Below are positions 7,022 to 14,917 of a stretch of DNA of 39,135 bases, piece after piece (positions within the stretch are counted from its first letter, which is position 1; each line of letters begins with the position of its first letter). Both the position numbers and the translations under genes were made by a program. A model generated the notes under the pieces. The model saw nothing but the letters and a program-made list of their open reading frames with translations. It did not search any database and had not been told where the DNA came from. This DNA comes from Rhizobiaceae bacterium (GTDB lineage: Bacteria > Pseudomonadota > Alphaproteobacteria > Rhizobiales > Rhizobiaceae): assembly GCA_027483885.1 (NCBI GenBank), contig JAIXTO010000126.1, positions 1 through 39,135 of the forward strand, read 5' to 3'.

Positions 7022-8884
7022 TCAGGCCGGCTCGTCCAGATCAAGGAAGCCGCCGGACTGGCGGGCCCAAAGCTCCGAATAAAGCCCGCCGGAGGCGACA
7101 AGCTCGGCGTGCGTCCCTTCTTCCACGATGCGGCCCTTGTCCATCACGATCAACCGGTCGAGTGCGGCGATCGTGGACAGGCGATGGGCGATGGCAAGCA
7201 CCGTCTTGCCCTTCATCAGCTCGTCAAGGTTGGACTGGATGGCGGCCTCCACTTCCGAATCAAGCGCCGACGTCGCCTCATCCAGCACCAGGATCGGCGC
7301 ATCCTTGAGCATGACGCGGGCAATGGCGATGCGCTGGCGCTGACCGCCGGAGAGCTTGACACCACGCTCGCCGACATGGGCGTCAAATCCCGTGCGGCCG
7401 CGCTGATCCTCGAGTGAGAGGATGAAGTCGTCCGCTTCGGCCCGGCGTGCGGCGGCCAGCAGCAATTCATCCGTCGCGCCGGGACGGCCGAAAAGGATGT
7501 TGTCGCGGATGGAACGGTGCAACAGCGACGTATCCTGCGTCACCATACCGATCTCCTGGCGCAGCGTCTCCTGGCGCACCTTGGCGATATCCTGCCCATC
7601 GATCAGGATGCGCCCTGCCTCCACGTCGTAAAAGCGCAGGAGTAGGTTGACGAGCGTTGACTTGCCCGCCCCCGAGCGGCCGACGATCCCGACCTTTTCG
7701 CCCGGACGAATGGTGAGGTTGAGGTGATCGATGACACCGGAGGCGCGGCCATAATGAAAGCTGACATTCTCGAAGCGGATTTCCGGCTGGCGCACGAGGA
7801 GCGCCGGCGCATCAGGGACATCGATCAAGGACACCGGCTGCGAGATCAGCTCGGCAGCGTTCTGCACCGTGCCGAAATTGCGCATGATGCCGTTGAACTG
7901 CGTCATCAGGCGGCCGAGCAGGAAATTGAGCCTCAGCACCAGCGCCAGCGTGAACGCCACCGCGCCTGAGCTGATGCGCCCATCCAGCCAGAGATGGATG
8001 CAGAGCGCCGCCATGCTGGTGATCATCACACCGGAGAGCAGCGCCATCGAAGCGCGCACACCGGTGATGAAGCGGGTGAACATCATGGTGGAGGCCTGGA
8101 ACGTGTCAAAACCTTCACGCATGTAACGGTCGTTCACCTCGTCGCGACCGAACAGCCGCAGCGTCTGGATATTGCTATAGGCATCCACCATGCGCCCCGA
8201 CAGCATGGAGGCCGCTTCCGCCGTTTCACGCGAATGAAAGCGGATGCGCGGCACGAAATAACGCGCCAGAAACGAGAAGATTCCGACCCAGACCAGCACA
8301 ATGACGGCAAGGCGCCAATCGAGACCGCCGATCAGCGCCAGCATGGACACCGAATAGATACCGACGAACCAGACGCTTTCCATGAGCGAGGTGACGAGAT
8401 CTCCCGTCGCCTGCCCGCCGGACCAGACTTTTGTGACGATGCGGCCGGCAAAATCGTTCTGGAAAAAGGACAGCGACTGGCGCGCCACGTGCTGATAGGC
8501 TTGCCAGCGCACCATGTTGTAGAAGCCCGGCGTGATCACCTGCTGGTCGACCAGTGCCGTCAGCATGGTCACCAGAAAGCGCACGCCGGCAATCAGCACC
8601 AGCATGCCGGCCAGTTCACTGCCATGGGCCGACAAAAGCCCGGCCCAGCCGGCGGCGCGGTCGATGCTCGAGAGAATATCGACCAGCCGTCCGACGAACC
8701 AGAAGAGTGCTGCCTCGATGGCTGCCGTCAGGCCGCCCAGCACCAGCATCAACAGAAACGGCGTCCTTGCCTGGCGCACATAGAACCAGATGAAGGCGAA
8801 GGTCGCGCGCGGCGGCTGCAGATCCGCCCTTGGGGCGAAGGGCCGGATGCGGGTCTCGAAAAAATGGAACAGGGCGTCGATCAT
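7022..8884 (-). CDS. ABC exporter, fused permease and ATPase (first paralog)
   Basis: A 620-residue half-transporter of the MsbA/LmrA-like type-IV exporter class, which works as a dimer in the inner membrane. Residues from about 45 to 330 form the six-helix membrane domain. The ATPase has Walker A GRSGAGKST near 400, signature LSGGQRQRIAIAR near 510, Walker B ILVLDEATSALDSE near 530 and an H-loop AIAHRLST. All catalytic residues are present. I chose the ATG at 8884 (MIDALFHFFETR), with AAGG upstream; a longer start adds 14 residues with no gain. The protein is closely similar to the exporter at 10307-12166, including the C-terminal WARQSGGFLDLD versus WNRQSGGFLGDD. The two may be redundant homodimers or form a heterodimer. 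The substrate is unknown. Confidence 0.92.
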   Translation of the reverse strand: MIDALFHFFETRIRPFAPRADLQPPRATFAFIWFYVRQARTPFLLMLVLGGLTAAIEAALFWFVGRLVDILSSIDRAAGWAGLLSAHGSELAGMLVLIAGVRFLVTMLTALVDQQVITPGFYNMVRWQAYQHVARQSLSFFQNDFAGRIVTKVWSGGQATGDLVTSLMESVWFVGIYSVSMLALIGGLDWRLAVIVLVWVGIFSFLARYFVPRIRFHSRETAEAASMLSGRMVDAYSNIQTLRLFGRDEVNDRYMREGFDTFQASTMMFTRFITGVRASMALLSGVMITSMAALCIHLWLDGRISSGAVAFTLALVLRLNFLLGRLMTQFNGIMRNFGTVQNAAELISQPVSLIDVPDAPALLVRQPEIRFENVSFHYGRASGVIDHLNLTIRPGEKVGIVGRSGAGKSTLVNLLLRFYDVEAGRILIDGQDIAKVRQETLRQEIGMVTQDTSLLHRSIRDNILFGRPGATDELLLAAARRAEADDFILSLEDQRGRTGFDAHVGERGVKLSGGQRQRIAIARVMLKDAPILVLDEATSALDSEVEAAIQSNLDELMKGKTVLAIAHRLSTIAALDRLIVMDKGRIVEEGTHAELVASGGLYSELWARQSGGFLDLDEPA

Positions 8885-8959
8885 GCCCTTGGGTATAGGC
8901 CGTTTCGCGCCCGCAGCAAGACGCACACCGCCTTAAATATTGGCAATGTGGCCGGTCCG

Positions 8960-10153
8960 CTACCGCGTCTGGCGGCCGTAAAGAGCCTCGTAATGGCGGT
9001 CTGTCGGCAGGCGCCCGGATACCGTGGTGGTCACCAGCGTATCGTCGCCGCGAAATTCCGCGCGCTGGAGCGCCAGACGGGCGTTGTCGTACAGTTGCGC
9101 CGGCGTCACCGCTCCAAAGGCGCTGGCTGCGCCAAGCCGGCACTGGACATTCGGCAGGTCGGGGATGCGTTTGCGGGCAAGGCGCACGGTGGTTTCCAGA
9201 ATGCGCCCGATCCGCCGGCCAAGATCCGTCAGGGACAGGTCGTCGGTGAAGGTGACGAGCATGCCCAGTTCGTCCATCTGGATCCAGGAGGCCAATTCCT
9301 CTTTGCTCATCAGCCGGCCGGCCTGCTGGCCAAGCGTATCGAGGAGAAAATCACGCGCACCGGTCATGGCCGGCCGCTGATAGGCTTCAAGGCCCTTCAG
9401 GCGACAGAGCAGCAGGCTTGACCCATCAAGCTGGTTGCCATCCGTCGTCATCGCCTTCATACGGCCCATCAGAGCGGCGCGGCCGACCAGACCGTGGACC
9501 AGAGGGGCCGCCGCAACCGGGCGGGACACGTCTGAGGCGCCGGCAGCAGATCCCGCAGCACCTCCTGCCCCTGTTCCTGTCCCTACCCCGGCAAAATCCA
9601 GAGTGCCAGCCACAGACTGGGTGGCGGTGGACGAAAGCGACAAGGCCGGAGCCGGCCTTGTGGAGAGAGGTCCGGCCCAGTCGTCCAGCGCCTGCATCAC
9701 CTGCCTTGTGGCCTCGAGTTCTGCGGCGCACGCATCTGTCACCGCCTTCAGCACATGTGCAAGCTGCGCTGGCGACAACGTGGGGGAGGCCTGCAGCACT
9801 GTCGCCGCCTTTTCGATTTTCTGCAGGCTGCCGCTCACCGTCTCGTCCACGGCCGAAAGGATCCCACGCAACTCCGTTGCGGCATCGAGCAGCGACAGGG
9901 CAGCGGTCAGGCGCTGGCCTGTCTGAAAATGCTGCGGCAGGAGATCACGCGCCATGGCGGCCCATTCCTGCGGATCGATCGGGCGGGGAAGCAGTGCGAA
10001 ACGGCGCTTGATCTCCGGTCGCTCGCCCTCGATGAGGAGCGTCATCAGCTCGAAATTGACAGGGCTGAGGTCCAGCCCGAGGCGCAAGAGAAGAGCAACG
10101 GCCTGACGACCGTTGGCGTTCGGATCAGGCTGCATGCTGGTGATGATGGACAT
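8960..10153 (-). CDS. Degenerate GGDEF-domain protein
   Basis: A 397-residue protein. Residues 15-45 (LLLRLGLDLSPVNFELMTLLIEG) resemble the N-terminal helical motif of many rhizobial diguanylate cyclases. A central Ala/Gly/Thr-rich linker lies at 165-215. Residues 220-375 follow the GGDEF fold: HGLVGRAAL in place of the TGLxNR block, SLLLCRLKGLEAY, and a signature loop W290-I-Q-M-D-E-L-G. The signature therefore reads QMDEL, keeping D294 and E295 but losing both glycines. The metal-binding Asp of the first strand is replaced by Cys250-Arg251. It should thus lack cyclase activity and may act as a c-di-GMP or GTP sensor or a scaffold; that is inference. The start at 10153 has GGGAGA upstream. 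It sits between two ABC exporter genes on the same strand, with gaps of 75 and 153 bases. Confidence 0.75.
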   Translation of the reverse strand: MSIITSMQPDPNANGRQAVALLLRLGLDLSPVNFELMTLLIEGERPEIKRRFALLPRPIDPQEWAAMARDLLPQHFQTGQRLTAALSLLDAATELRGILSAVDETVSGSLQKIEKAATVLQASPTLSPAQLAHVLKAVTDACAAELEATRQVMQALDDWAGPLSTRPAPALSLSSTATQSVAGTLDFAGVGTGTGAGGAAGSAAGASDVSRPVAAAPLVHGLVGRAALMGRMKAMTTDGNQLDGSSLLLCRLKGLEAYQRPAMTGARDFLLDTLGQQAGRLMSKEELASWIQMDELGMLVTFTDDLSLTDLGRRIGRILETTVRLARKRIPDLPNVQCRLGAASAFGAVTPAQLYDNARLALQRAEFRGDDTLVTTTVSGRLPTDRHYEALYGRQTR

Positions 10154-10256
10154 CGCGCATTCTCCCGGATCAACAGGAGATCATCCTAAACCAAAAGCCA
10201 ATCCAAGCCTTTAAGCGGCGTGGTAAATGCATTGCCAATGCCTATCGGGCCGATTG

Positions 10257-10279
10257 CCGGGCCGGCGTGACCGGCCCGG
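10257..10279 (-). terminator. GC-rich hairpin after the upstream ABC exporter
   Basis: CCGGGCCGG / CCGGCCCGG forms a perfect 9-bp stem with a 5-base loop, 28 bases after the stop of the exporter at 10307-12166. No T-run follows, so it may stall or protect the transcript end rather than terminate fully. Confidence 0.5.
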
Positions 10280-10306
10280 TGTCTGTCGCGGGTTGGATGG
10301 CCGCAA

Positions 10307-12166
10307 TTACTCGGCCGCCGCTTCCGCCTTGTCATCGGCATCGTCGCCCAGAAAGCCGCCCGACTGGCGGTTCCACAGGTCGGCGTAGATGCCGCCCTTC
10401 TCCACCAGTTCCGTATGCGTCCCCATTTCAACGATCTGGCCGGCATCGAGCACGATCAGCCGGTCCATCTGCGTCAGCGTCGAAAGACGATGGGCAATGG
10501 CAATCACCGTCTTGTCCTCGATCAGCTTGAACAGGCTTTCCTGGATGGCAGCCTCCACTTCCGAATCGAGTGCGGAGGTTGCCTCGTCCAGCACCAGGAT
10601 CGGCGCGTCCTTCAGGAAGACGCGGGCAATCGCGATACGCTGGCGCTGGCCGCCGGAGAGCTTGACGCCGCGTTCGCCGACATGCGCATCAAGGCCTGCG
10701 CGCCCCTGCTGGTCGGCAAGAGCCTGGATGAAATCCCAGGCATTGGCGCGCTTGGCAGCCTCGATGATCTCCGCATCGGTCGCATCCGGGCGACCATAGG
10801 CGATGTTATCGCGGATCGAGCGGTGCAGCAGCGAGGTATCCTGTGTCACCACGCCCACCAGCGCACGCAGACTGTCCTGCGCCACATGCGAGATATCCTG
10901 CCCATCGATGAGGATGTGGCCCTTCTCCAGCTCGTAAAAGCGCAGAAGAAGGTTCATCAGCGTCGTTTTGCCGGCGCCGGAACGCCCGACAAGGCCCACC
11001 TTCTCGCCCGCGTGGATGGAGAGCGAAAAGTTCTCGATAACACCCTTCTGCTTGCCGTAATGGAAGCGCACGCCGTCATAAACGATGGCGCCCTTCTGCG
11101 CCGACAAGGGCTTTGCCGCGGGACGGTCGATGATCTCGTGCGGCTTCGTCATCATGCCGAGGCCATCATAAACCGTGCCGATGTTTTCAAACAGCGCGGC
11201 GACTTCCCACATGATCCACTGCGACATGCCGTTGATGCGCATGGCAAGGCCGATGGCGACGGCAATCGCCCCGACGCTGACGCTGCCCTCCAGCCAGAAC
11301 CAGATGCCGAGCGAGGCAACGAAGAACTGCACGAAGGCATTGTTGATATCGACGCAGATATTCAGAAGCGAAATCTGGCGCATCTGCCGGTGAACGGAAA
11401 CGAGGAAGGCGTCCATGCCTTCCTTGGCATAGGTTTCCTCGCGCCCCGCATGGGAGAACAGCTTGACGGTGGCGATATTGGTATAGCTGTCGACGATGCG
11501 GCCGGTCATCATCGAGCGGGCATCGGCCTGTTCGCTTGAAAGCTTGCGCAGCTTGGGAATGAAGGTGCGCAGGATGAGGCCGTAGATGACGATCCACAGC
11601 ACCAGCGGCACGCCGAGGCGCCAGTCAACGGAGGCGACCAGCGCCAGCATCGAGACGAAGAAGCTCACCGCATAAACGAAGACGTCGATGATCTTGATCG
11701 CCGCATCGCGCACGGCAAGCGAGGTCTGCATCACCTTCGTTGAGACGCGGCCGGCAAATTCGTTGGCAAAGAAGGTCATCGAATGACGCAGCAGGAAGCG
11801 GTGCATCTGCCAGCGTGCGATCATCGGAAAATTGCCCGCCAGCACCTGATGCATCGTCACCGTATGCATCAGGCCCGCGAGCGGCAGGCCGACCAGAAGA
11901 AGTGCTGCCATCATGGCAAGCCGCCCGCCCTCCTGCGCCAAAAATGTGGTGCGGTCGGCATTGCTCAGCCAGTCGACGATATTGCCGAGGAACTGGTAGA
12001 GCAGCACTTCGGCCACCGCAATCACCATCGAGCAGGTGCCAAGCAGCAAAAGCCACGGCCAGACGGGCTTTGTATAGTGCCAGCAGAAGGCAAAAAGGCC
12101 CTTAGGCGGCAGGCCGGGTTCTCCGGCGGGATAGGGGTTAACGCGACTTTCGAACCAGGCAAACAT
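10307..12166 (-). CDS. ABC exporter, fused permease and ATPase (second paralog)
   Basis: A 619-residue MsbA/LmrA-type half exporter. The membrane domain covers about residues 35-320. The ATPase has Walker A GRSGAGKTT near 392, LSGGQRQRIAIAR near 503, Walker B ILVLDEATSALDSE near 522, and AIAHRLSTLTQMD. The C-terminus ends in an acidic tail (GDDADDKAEAAAE). I chose the ATG at 12166 (MFAWFESRVNPYP) because CGGAG lies six to seven bases before it. It is preceded, after 155 bases, by an 18-codon ORF with a perfect ribosome site, which suggests translation-dependent control. It is a paralog of the exporter at 7022-8884, and the degenerate GGDEF gene lies between them. The transported compound is unknown; relatives move lipids, drugs or polysaccharide-related molecules. 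Confidence 0.92.
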   Translation of the reverse strand: MFAWFESRVNPYPAGEPGLPPKGLFAFCWHYTKPVWPWLLLLGTCSMVIAVAEVLLYQFLGNIVDWLSNADRTTFLAQEGGRLAMMAALLLVGLPLAGLMHTVTMHQVLAGNFPMIARWQMHRFLLRHSMTFFANEFAGRVSTKVMQTSLAVRDAAIKIIDVFVYAVSFFVSMLALVASVDWRLGVPLVLWIVIYGLILRTFIPKLRKLSSEQADARSMMTGRIVDSYTNIATVKLFSHAGREETYAKEGMDAFLVSVHRQMRQISLLNICVDINNAFVQFFVASLGIWFWLEGSVSVGAIAVAIGLAMRINGMSQWIMWEVAALFENIGTVYDGLGMMTKPHEIIDRPAAKPLSAQKGAIVYDGVRFHYGKQKGVIENFSLSIHAGEKVGLVGRSGAGKTTLMNLLLRFYELEKGHILIDGQDISHVAQDSLRALVGVVTQDTSLLHRSIRDNIAYGRPDATDAEIIEAAKRANAWDFIQALADQQGRAGLDAHVGERGVKLSGGQRQRIAIARVFLKDAPILVLDEATSALDSEVEAAIQESLFKLIEDKTVIAIAHRLSTLTQMDRLIVLDAGQIVEMGTHTELVEKGGIYADLWNRQSGGFLGDDADDKAEAAAE

Positions 12167-12268
12167 GATAGGCTCCGTCAATCGGACTGCCGCGGCGACC
12201 GCGCAACGTGGATACGCGGGGGGTCAAAAGGGCCGGCACACGGCAAAGTTCAAATGGCAAGGCCAGCT

Positions 12269-12286
12269 ATGGCCTTGAAAACGACA
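12269..12286 (-). promoter_or_regulatory. Hairpin in the exporter leader (possible attenuator arm)
   Basis: A perfect 7-bp stem with a 4-base loop lies between the leader ORF and the ABC exporter. Its 5' arm on the minus strand, AAGGCCA, could instead pair with TGGCCT in the last leader codons. No T-run follows, so it is not a classical terminator. Confidence 0.35.
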
Positions 12287-12321
12287 GGTGGGAAAAGATG
12301 GCTTGCGAGAACCGCGGACGC

Positions 12322-12378
12322 CTAGGCCAGAAGCAGAAAGGTCTGCGGTCGGAAGCGCAAAAACACGGTCATTTCCAT
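12322..12378 (-). CDS. Putative 18-codon leader peptide upstream of ABC exporter
   Basis: The ORF encodes MEMTVFLRFRPQTFLLLA and is preceded by AAGGAGG with a 5-base spacer, one of the best Shine-Dalgarno sequences in the window. It ends 155 bases before the exporter start on the same strand. The peptide ends in three Leu and contains three Phe. The 3' end of the ORF and the bases after it can fold: ACCGCAGAC in the coding part pairs with GTCCGCGGT just after the stop (8 of 9 pairs). The last codons (CTGGCCTAG) share TGGCCT with the 3' arm of a second perfect hairpin AAGGCCA-N4-TGGCCTT at about 12269-12286, so the two could exchange partners. A leader controlling the exporter is an inference; expression of the peptide is not proven. 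Confidence 0.55.
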   Translation of the reverse strand: MEMTVFLRFRPQTFLLLA

Positions 12379-12546
12379 GGAGGCCTCCTTTGGCTGGCGT
12401 TGAAGATGATCAGCACTTACCAGCAAAGAAAAAATTTGAAAAGCCGGAATCTGCACAGGCCGACCACAAGTGGATACCGTGACGGTTGCGTGACAGGCCC
12501 GGGGGTGAAATAGCCTTTGCTGTCCAACCGCATCACAGGCCGCCTC

Positions 12547-13011
12547 ATGACCTTGCTTCGCATCGCGCTTTACCAGCCAGACATTCCCGGCAATACCGGC
12601 ACCATCCTGCGTCTTGCCGCCTGTCTTGGCCTTGGCGTCGATATCATCGAGCCAGCGGGCTTCGTGCTCTCGGACAAGAACCTGCGTCGCGCCGGCATGG
12701 ATTATCTGGCAAGCGTGACGATGACGCGCCATGTCAACTGGTCGACCTTCAATGCCTGGCGACTGTCTGAAAACCGCAGGCTGGTGCTCGCGTCCACCAA
12801 GGCTGCCACGCGTTACACCGATTTTCTCTTTGCCGACAACGACGTGCTGCTGTTTGGCCGCGAAAGTGCCGGCGTGCCTGACACGGTGCATGATCTTTGC
12901 GATGCACGGCTGATCATCCCGATGATCGAGGGCCAGCGGTCGGTCAATGTGGCGATCTCGGCTGCGATGATCACCGGCGAGGCCATGCGGCAAATTGGCT
13001 GGAACGGCTGA
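12547..13011 (+). CDS. trmL: tRNA (cytidine(34)-2'-O)-methyltransferase
   Basis: A SPOUT-class methyltransferase that 2'-O-methylates the wobble base of tRNA-Leu isoacceptors using S-adenosylmethionine. The 154-residue length is typical. Visible family blocks are IALYQPDIPGNTGTILRLAACLG at the N-terminus (with the conserved Asn and Arg), LLFGRESAGVPDTVHD in the middle, and the knot region IPMIEGQRSVNVAISAAMI near the end. The start at 12547 gives MTLLRIALYQP, as in relatives. The gene is divergent from the leader ORF and ABC exporter, and about 100 bases upstream of the hydrolase-like gene on the same strand, with which it might be co-transcribed. Confidence 0.94.
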   Translation: MTLLRIALYQPDIPGNTGTILRLAACLGLGVDIIEPAGFVLSDKNLRRAGMDYLASVTMTRHVNWSTFNAWRLSENRRLVLASTKAATRYTDFLFADNDVLLFGRESAGVPDTVHDLCDARLIIPMIEGQRSVNVAISAAMITGEAMRQIGWNG

Positions 13012-13107
13012 TACAGCTCGAAGTAGTATTGGCGAAGTCCGGTATCTGTGCGAAGCTTATGTTCGAGAATGCATATTCAGAACACTCGCCAGCCTCGGAG
13101 AGACCGC

Positions 13108-14649
13108 ATGTTCCCATCCGCATTCACCCATTCCATCACCCAGTTTGCCCGCACACTCAGCCTTCCGGAACGAATACAGCATTCGCCGTTGCGCAATCTG
13201 TCGCTGGAAAGCCTGCGCTGGCGCAATACCACGCTGGACGCGCTGTTCTACGACGTCAAAACGGTGACGGCCGAAGAAGCCTTTTATATCAGCAGTTGTC
13301 TTGCCGCCGAGGGCGCCATCCTCATCGTGCCGCCGACCGGCGGGGCTCCGCTCAAGCTCTGCGACACGATTGACGACTACCTTCTGGGTGGCGGCGAGGC
13401 GATCGATACGCTGGCGGTTGCCGGCGTCGGCTCGTCGGCGCTCGGCTCTGCCGCCTTTGCCCGCAACATCGCCGATGCCATCGAAAAGCCGGTGGCCGTG
13501 GTTGTCTCCGGCTACGGGATTGCCGACGTGATGACCGAGGCGCTCGGGGGCTATTTTCTCTTCGGTTATCTCAACGGCTTTCGCCACCAGTTCGAGCGTC
13601 TGGACGAATTTTTCGGGCGGCCGCAATTTGGCGTGGCGCCCAAGCTTAGCCTCGAAAAGCTGGCGGAGGCGAGCCTCGACACGCAGACGGTCGGTGCGCT
13701 GCTGGCCCATCCGCGCCTGTCCTTCAACCTGATCCTTGGCCATTCCAAGGGCAATCTCGTCATTTCGGAAGCGCTTTACCGGTTGGCTCACGCGGATGCA
13801 GCCGCCGCAAATGTGCTTGCCGCACGGGCGCGCATCGTCACCATCAGTGCGCGCATCGCCATGCCGCGCCCCTTCCGCCACGTCATCGACGTGATGGGCG
13901 AATGGGACTGGTTCGGCGAAATCAATTCGCGACACGCCATCCCGGTGGATGAAGTGGTGCCGCAGGCCGGCCACCACACCAATACGGAATTGCCGAACCA
14001 CCTGCCGGTGACGGAAATCCTGCGCAAGGTCTTGGCCGGCACCGCGGCACACACGAAAGCGAAGGCAAAGGACCAGATTGCACCGCTTCTGGCGGATGCG
14101 ACGATCCTGACCTTGCCTGTCCTGGCCGTCGCTCCGGCCTCTGTGCCAGAGCCTTTGCCCGATCCCTTGCCGGAACAGTTGCCGGAACCGGAAACCGCAA
14201 TCGAAACGATCCCTCATGAAGCGGCTGAAGCCGAGCCACTGCCGACATCCCTGACGGATCTTCTCGCTGCCCCCGTCCTCGCCGAAGAAGCCGCAAGCCC
14301 GCAGCCCGCGCAAGTGCCGGAAAGTCCGGCCGAGCCGCAGGAAGCCGTGGTGGAGATCGAGGAAATGCTGCCGGAGCTTGCGCTGGTGGATCTGCCGGAG
14401 GCCCCCGAAGAACCCGCGGCCGCACAACAACCGGACACGGAAGAGGATACGGCTCCCGTCACAGCCTCCGCAGACATCGCCGTGGCGCCTCCAGAACCCG
14501 CACCGGCAACCGTGCCTGCCCTGAACGCTGCGCCGGAACCGGAGGCCGAGACCATTCTTGCCGCCGCCCCCGCACCACCTGCGCCCCCCTCCCCCAAGGG
14601 CCCGAAACCAACCGTTGTTGCCAAGGCAAAACCGCGTCGCCGGCGCTAA
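13108..14649 (+). CDS. Alpha/beta-hydrolase-like protein with long Pro/Glu-rich C-terminal tail
   Basis: I do not recognise a named family. The 513-residue protein has a folded part of about 335 residues and a low-complexity tail. In the folded part, residues 209-215 read ILGHSKG, a G-x-S-x-G nucleophile elbow with Ser213, typical of alpha/beta hydrolases. Other conserved-looking segments are AVVVSGYGIADVMTEALGGYFLFGYLNG and a late VPQAGHHTNTELPNHLPV that could supply the catalytic His. The tail (from about 340) is rich in Pro, Glu and Ala with PEPLPDPLPEQLPEPE-like runs, and the last residues are strongly basic (KAKPRRRR). There is no signal peptide. The start at 13108 has CGGAGAG upstream. 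A 17-bp hairpin closes the gene. Lipase/esterase-like activity is possible but unproven. Confidence 0.65.
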   Translation: MFPSAFTHSITQFARTLSLPERIQHSPLRNLSLESLRWRNTTLDALFYDVKTVTAEEAFYISSCLAAEGAILIVPPTGGAPLKLCDTIDDYLLGGGEAIDTLAVAGVGSSALGSAAFARNIADAIEKPVAVVVSGYGIADVMTEALGGYFLFGYLNGFRHQFERLDEFFGRPQFGVAPKLSLEKLAEASLDTQTVGALLAHPRLSFNLILGHSKGNLVISEALYRLAHADAAAANVLAARARIVTISARIAMPRPFRHVIDVMGEWDWFGEINSRHAIPVDEVVPQAGHHTNTELPNHLPVTEILRKVLAGTAAHTKAKAKDQIAPLLADATILTLPVLAVAPASVPEPLPDPLPEQLPEPETAIETIPHEAAEAEPLPTSLTDLLAAPVLAEEAASPQPAQVPESPAEPQEAVVEIEEMLPELALVDLPEAPEEPAAAQQPDTEEDTAPVTASADIAVAPPEPAPATVPALNAAPEPEAETILAAAPAPPAPPSPKGPKPTVVAKAKPRRRR

Positions 14650-14668
14650 CCGATCTCGGACGGACTTG

Positions 14669-14709
14669 ATCGCCACGCGCGTCCGGGACAGTCGGACGCG
14701 CGTGGCGAT
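14669..14709. terminator. 17-bp perfect hairpin after the hydrolase-like gene
   Basis: Arms at 14669-14685 and 14693-14709 (ATCGCCACGCGCGTCCG and its exact complement) enclose a 7-base loop, 20 bases after the stop. No T-run follows. Such a long perfect stem probably ends or protects the transcript; it would also block antisense reading. Confidence 0.6.
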
Positions 14710-14792
14710 GACTGCATCCGGCGCACTCCCGTGCTGCTCCCCTTGTCAACAGGGTGCGTCACGGCCGCTGCTTGAAAACACTCTGCCTCAAA

Positions 14793-14830
14793 ATGAAAGT
14801 GCCGACGGCGGACCCCGTCGGCACTTTCAT
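14793..14830 (-). terminator. 16-bp perfect hairpin terminator of the flagellin gene
   Basis: Arms ATGAAAGTGCCGACGG (14793-14808) and its complement (14815-14830) enclose a 6-base loop. On the minus strand the 3' arm ends TTTCATTTTG, giving a T-rich end about 90 bases after the flagellin stop. Confidence 0.75.
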
Positions 14831-14917
14831 CCTGGCGCGGCGCCTCGACAGACAAGGGAAGCAGTCGAAGGCCACGGCCTGAAGCTCGGCAGCACGGCGG
14901 CGTGGCCGCCGGCTTGA

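Noticed and set aside
7994..9421. A 475-codon plus-strand frame across the first ABC exporter and the GGDEF gene
   Set aside because: It crosses two recognised genes and has the His/Gln/Arg-rich composition of a shadow frame.
13150..13195. GGAAC followed by CGTT near 13167
   Set aside because: The spacing is 15 bases and the site is inside the hydrolase-like coding sequence, so it is taken as chance.
13057..14676. A 539-codon antisense frame opposite the hydrolase-like gene
   Set aside because: Composition is that of a mirrored frame (long Gly/Arg runs), while the plus-strand frame has a ribosome site and a GxSxG motif.
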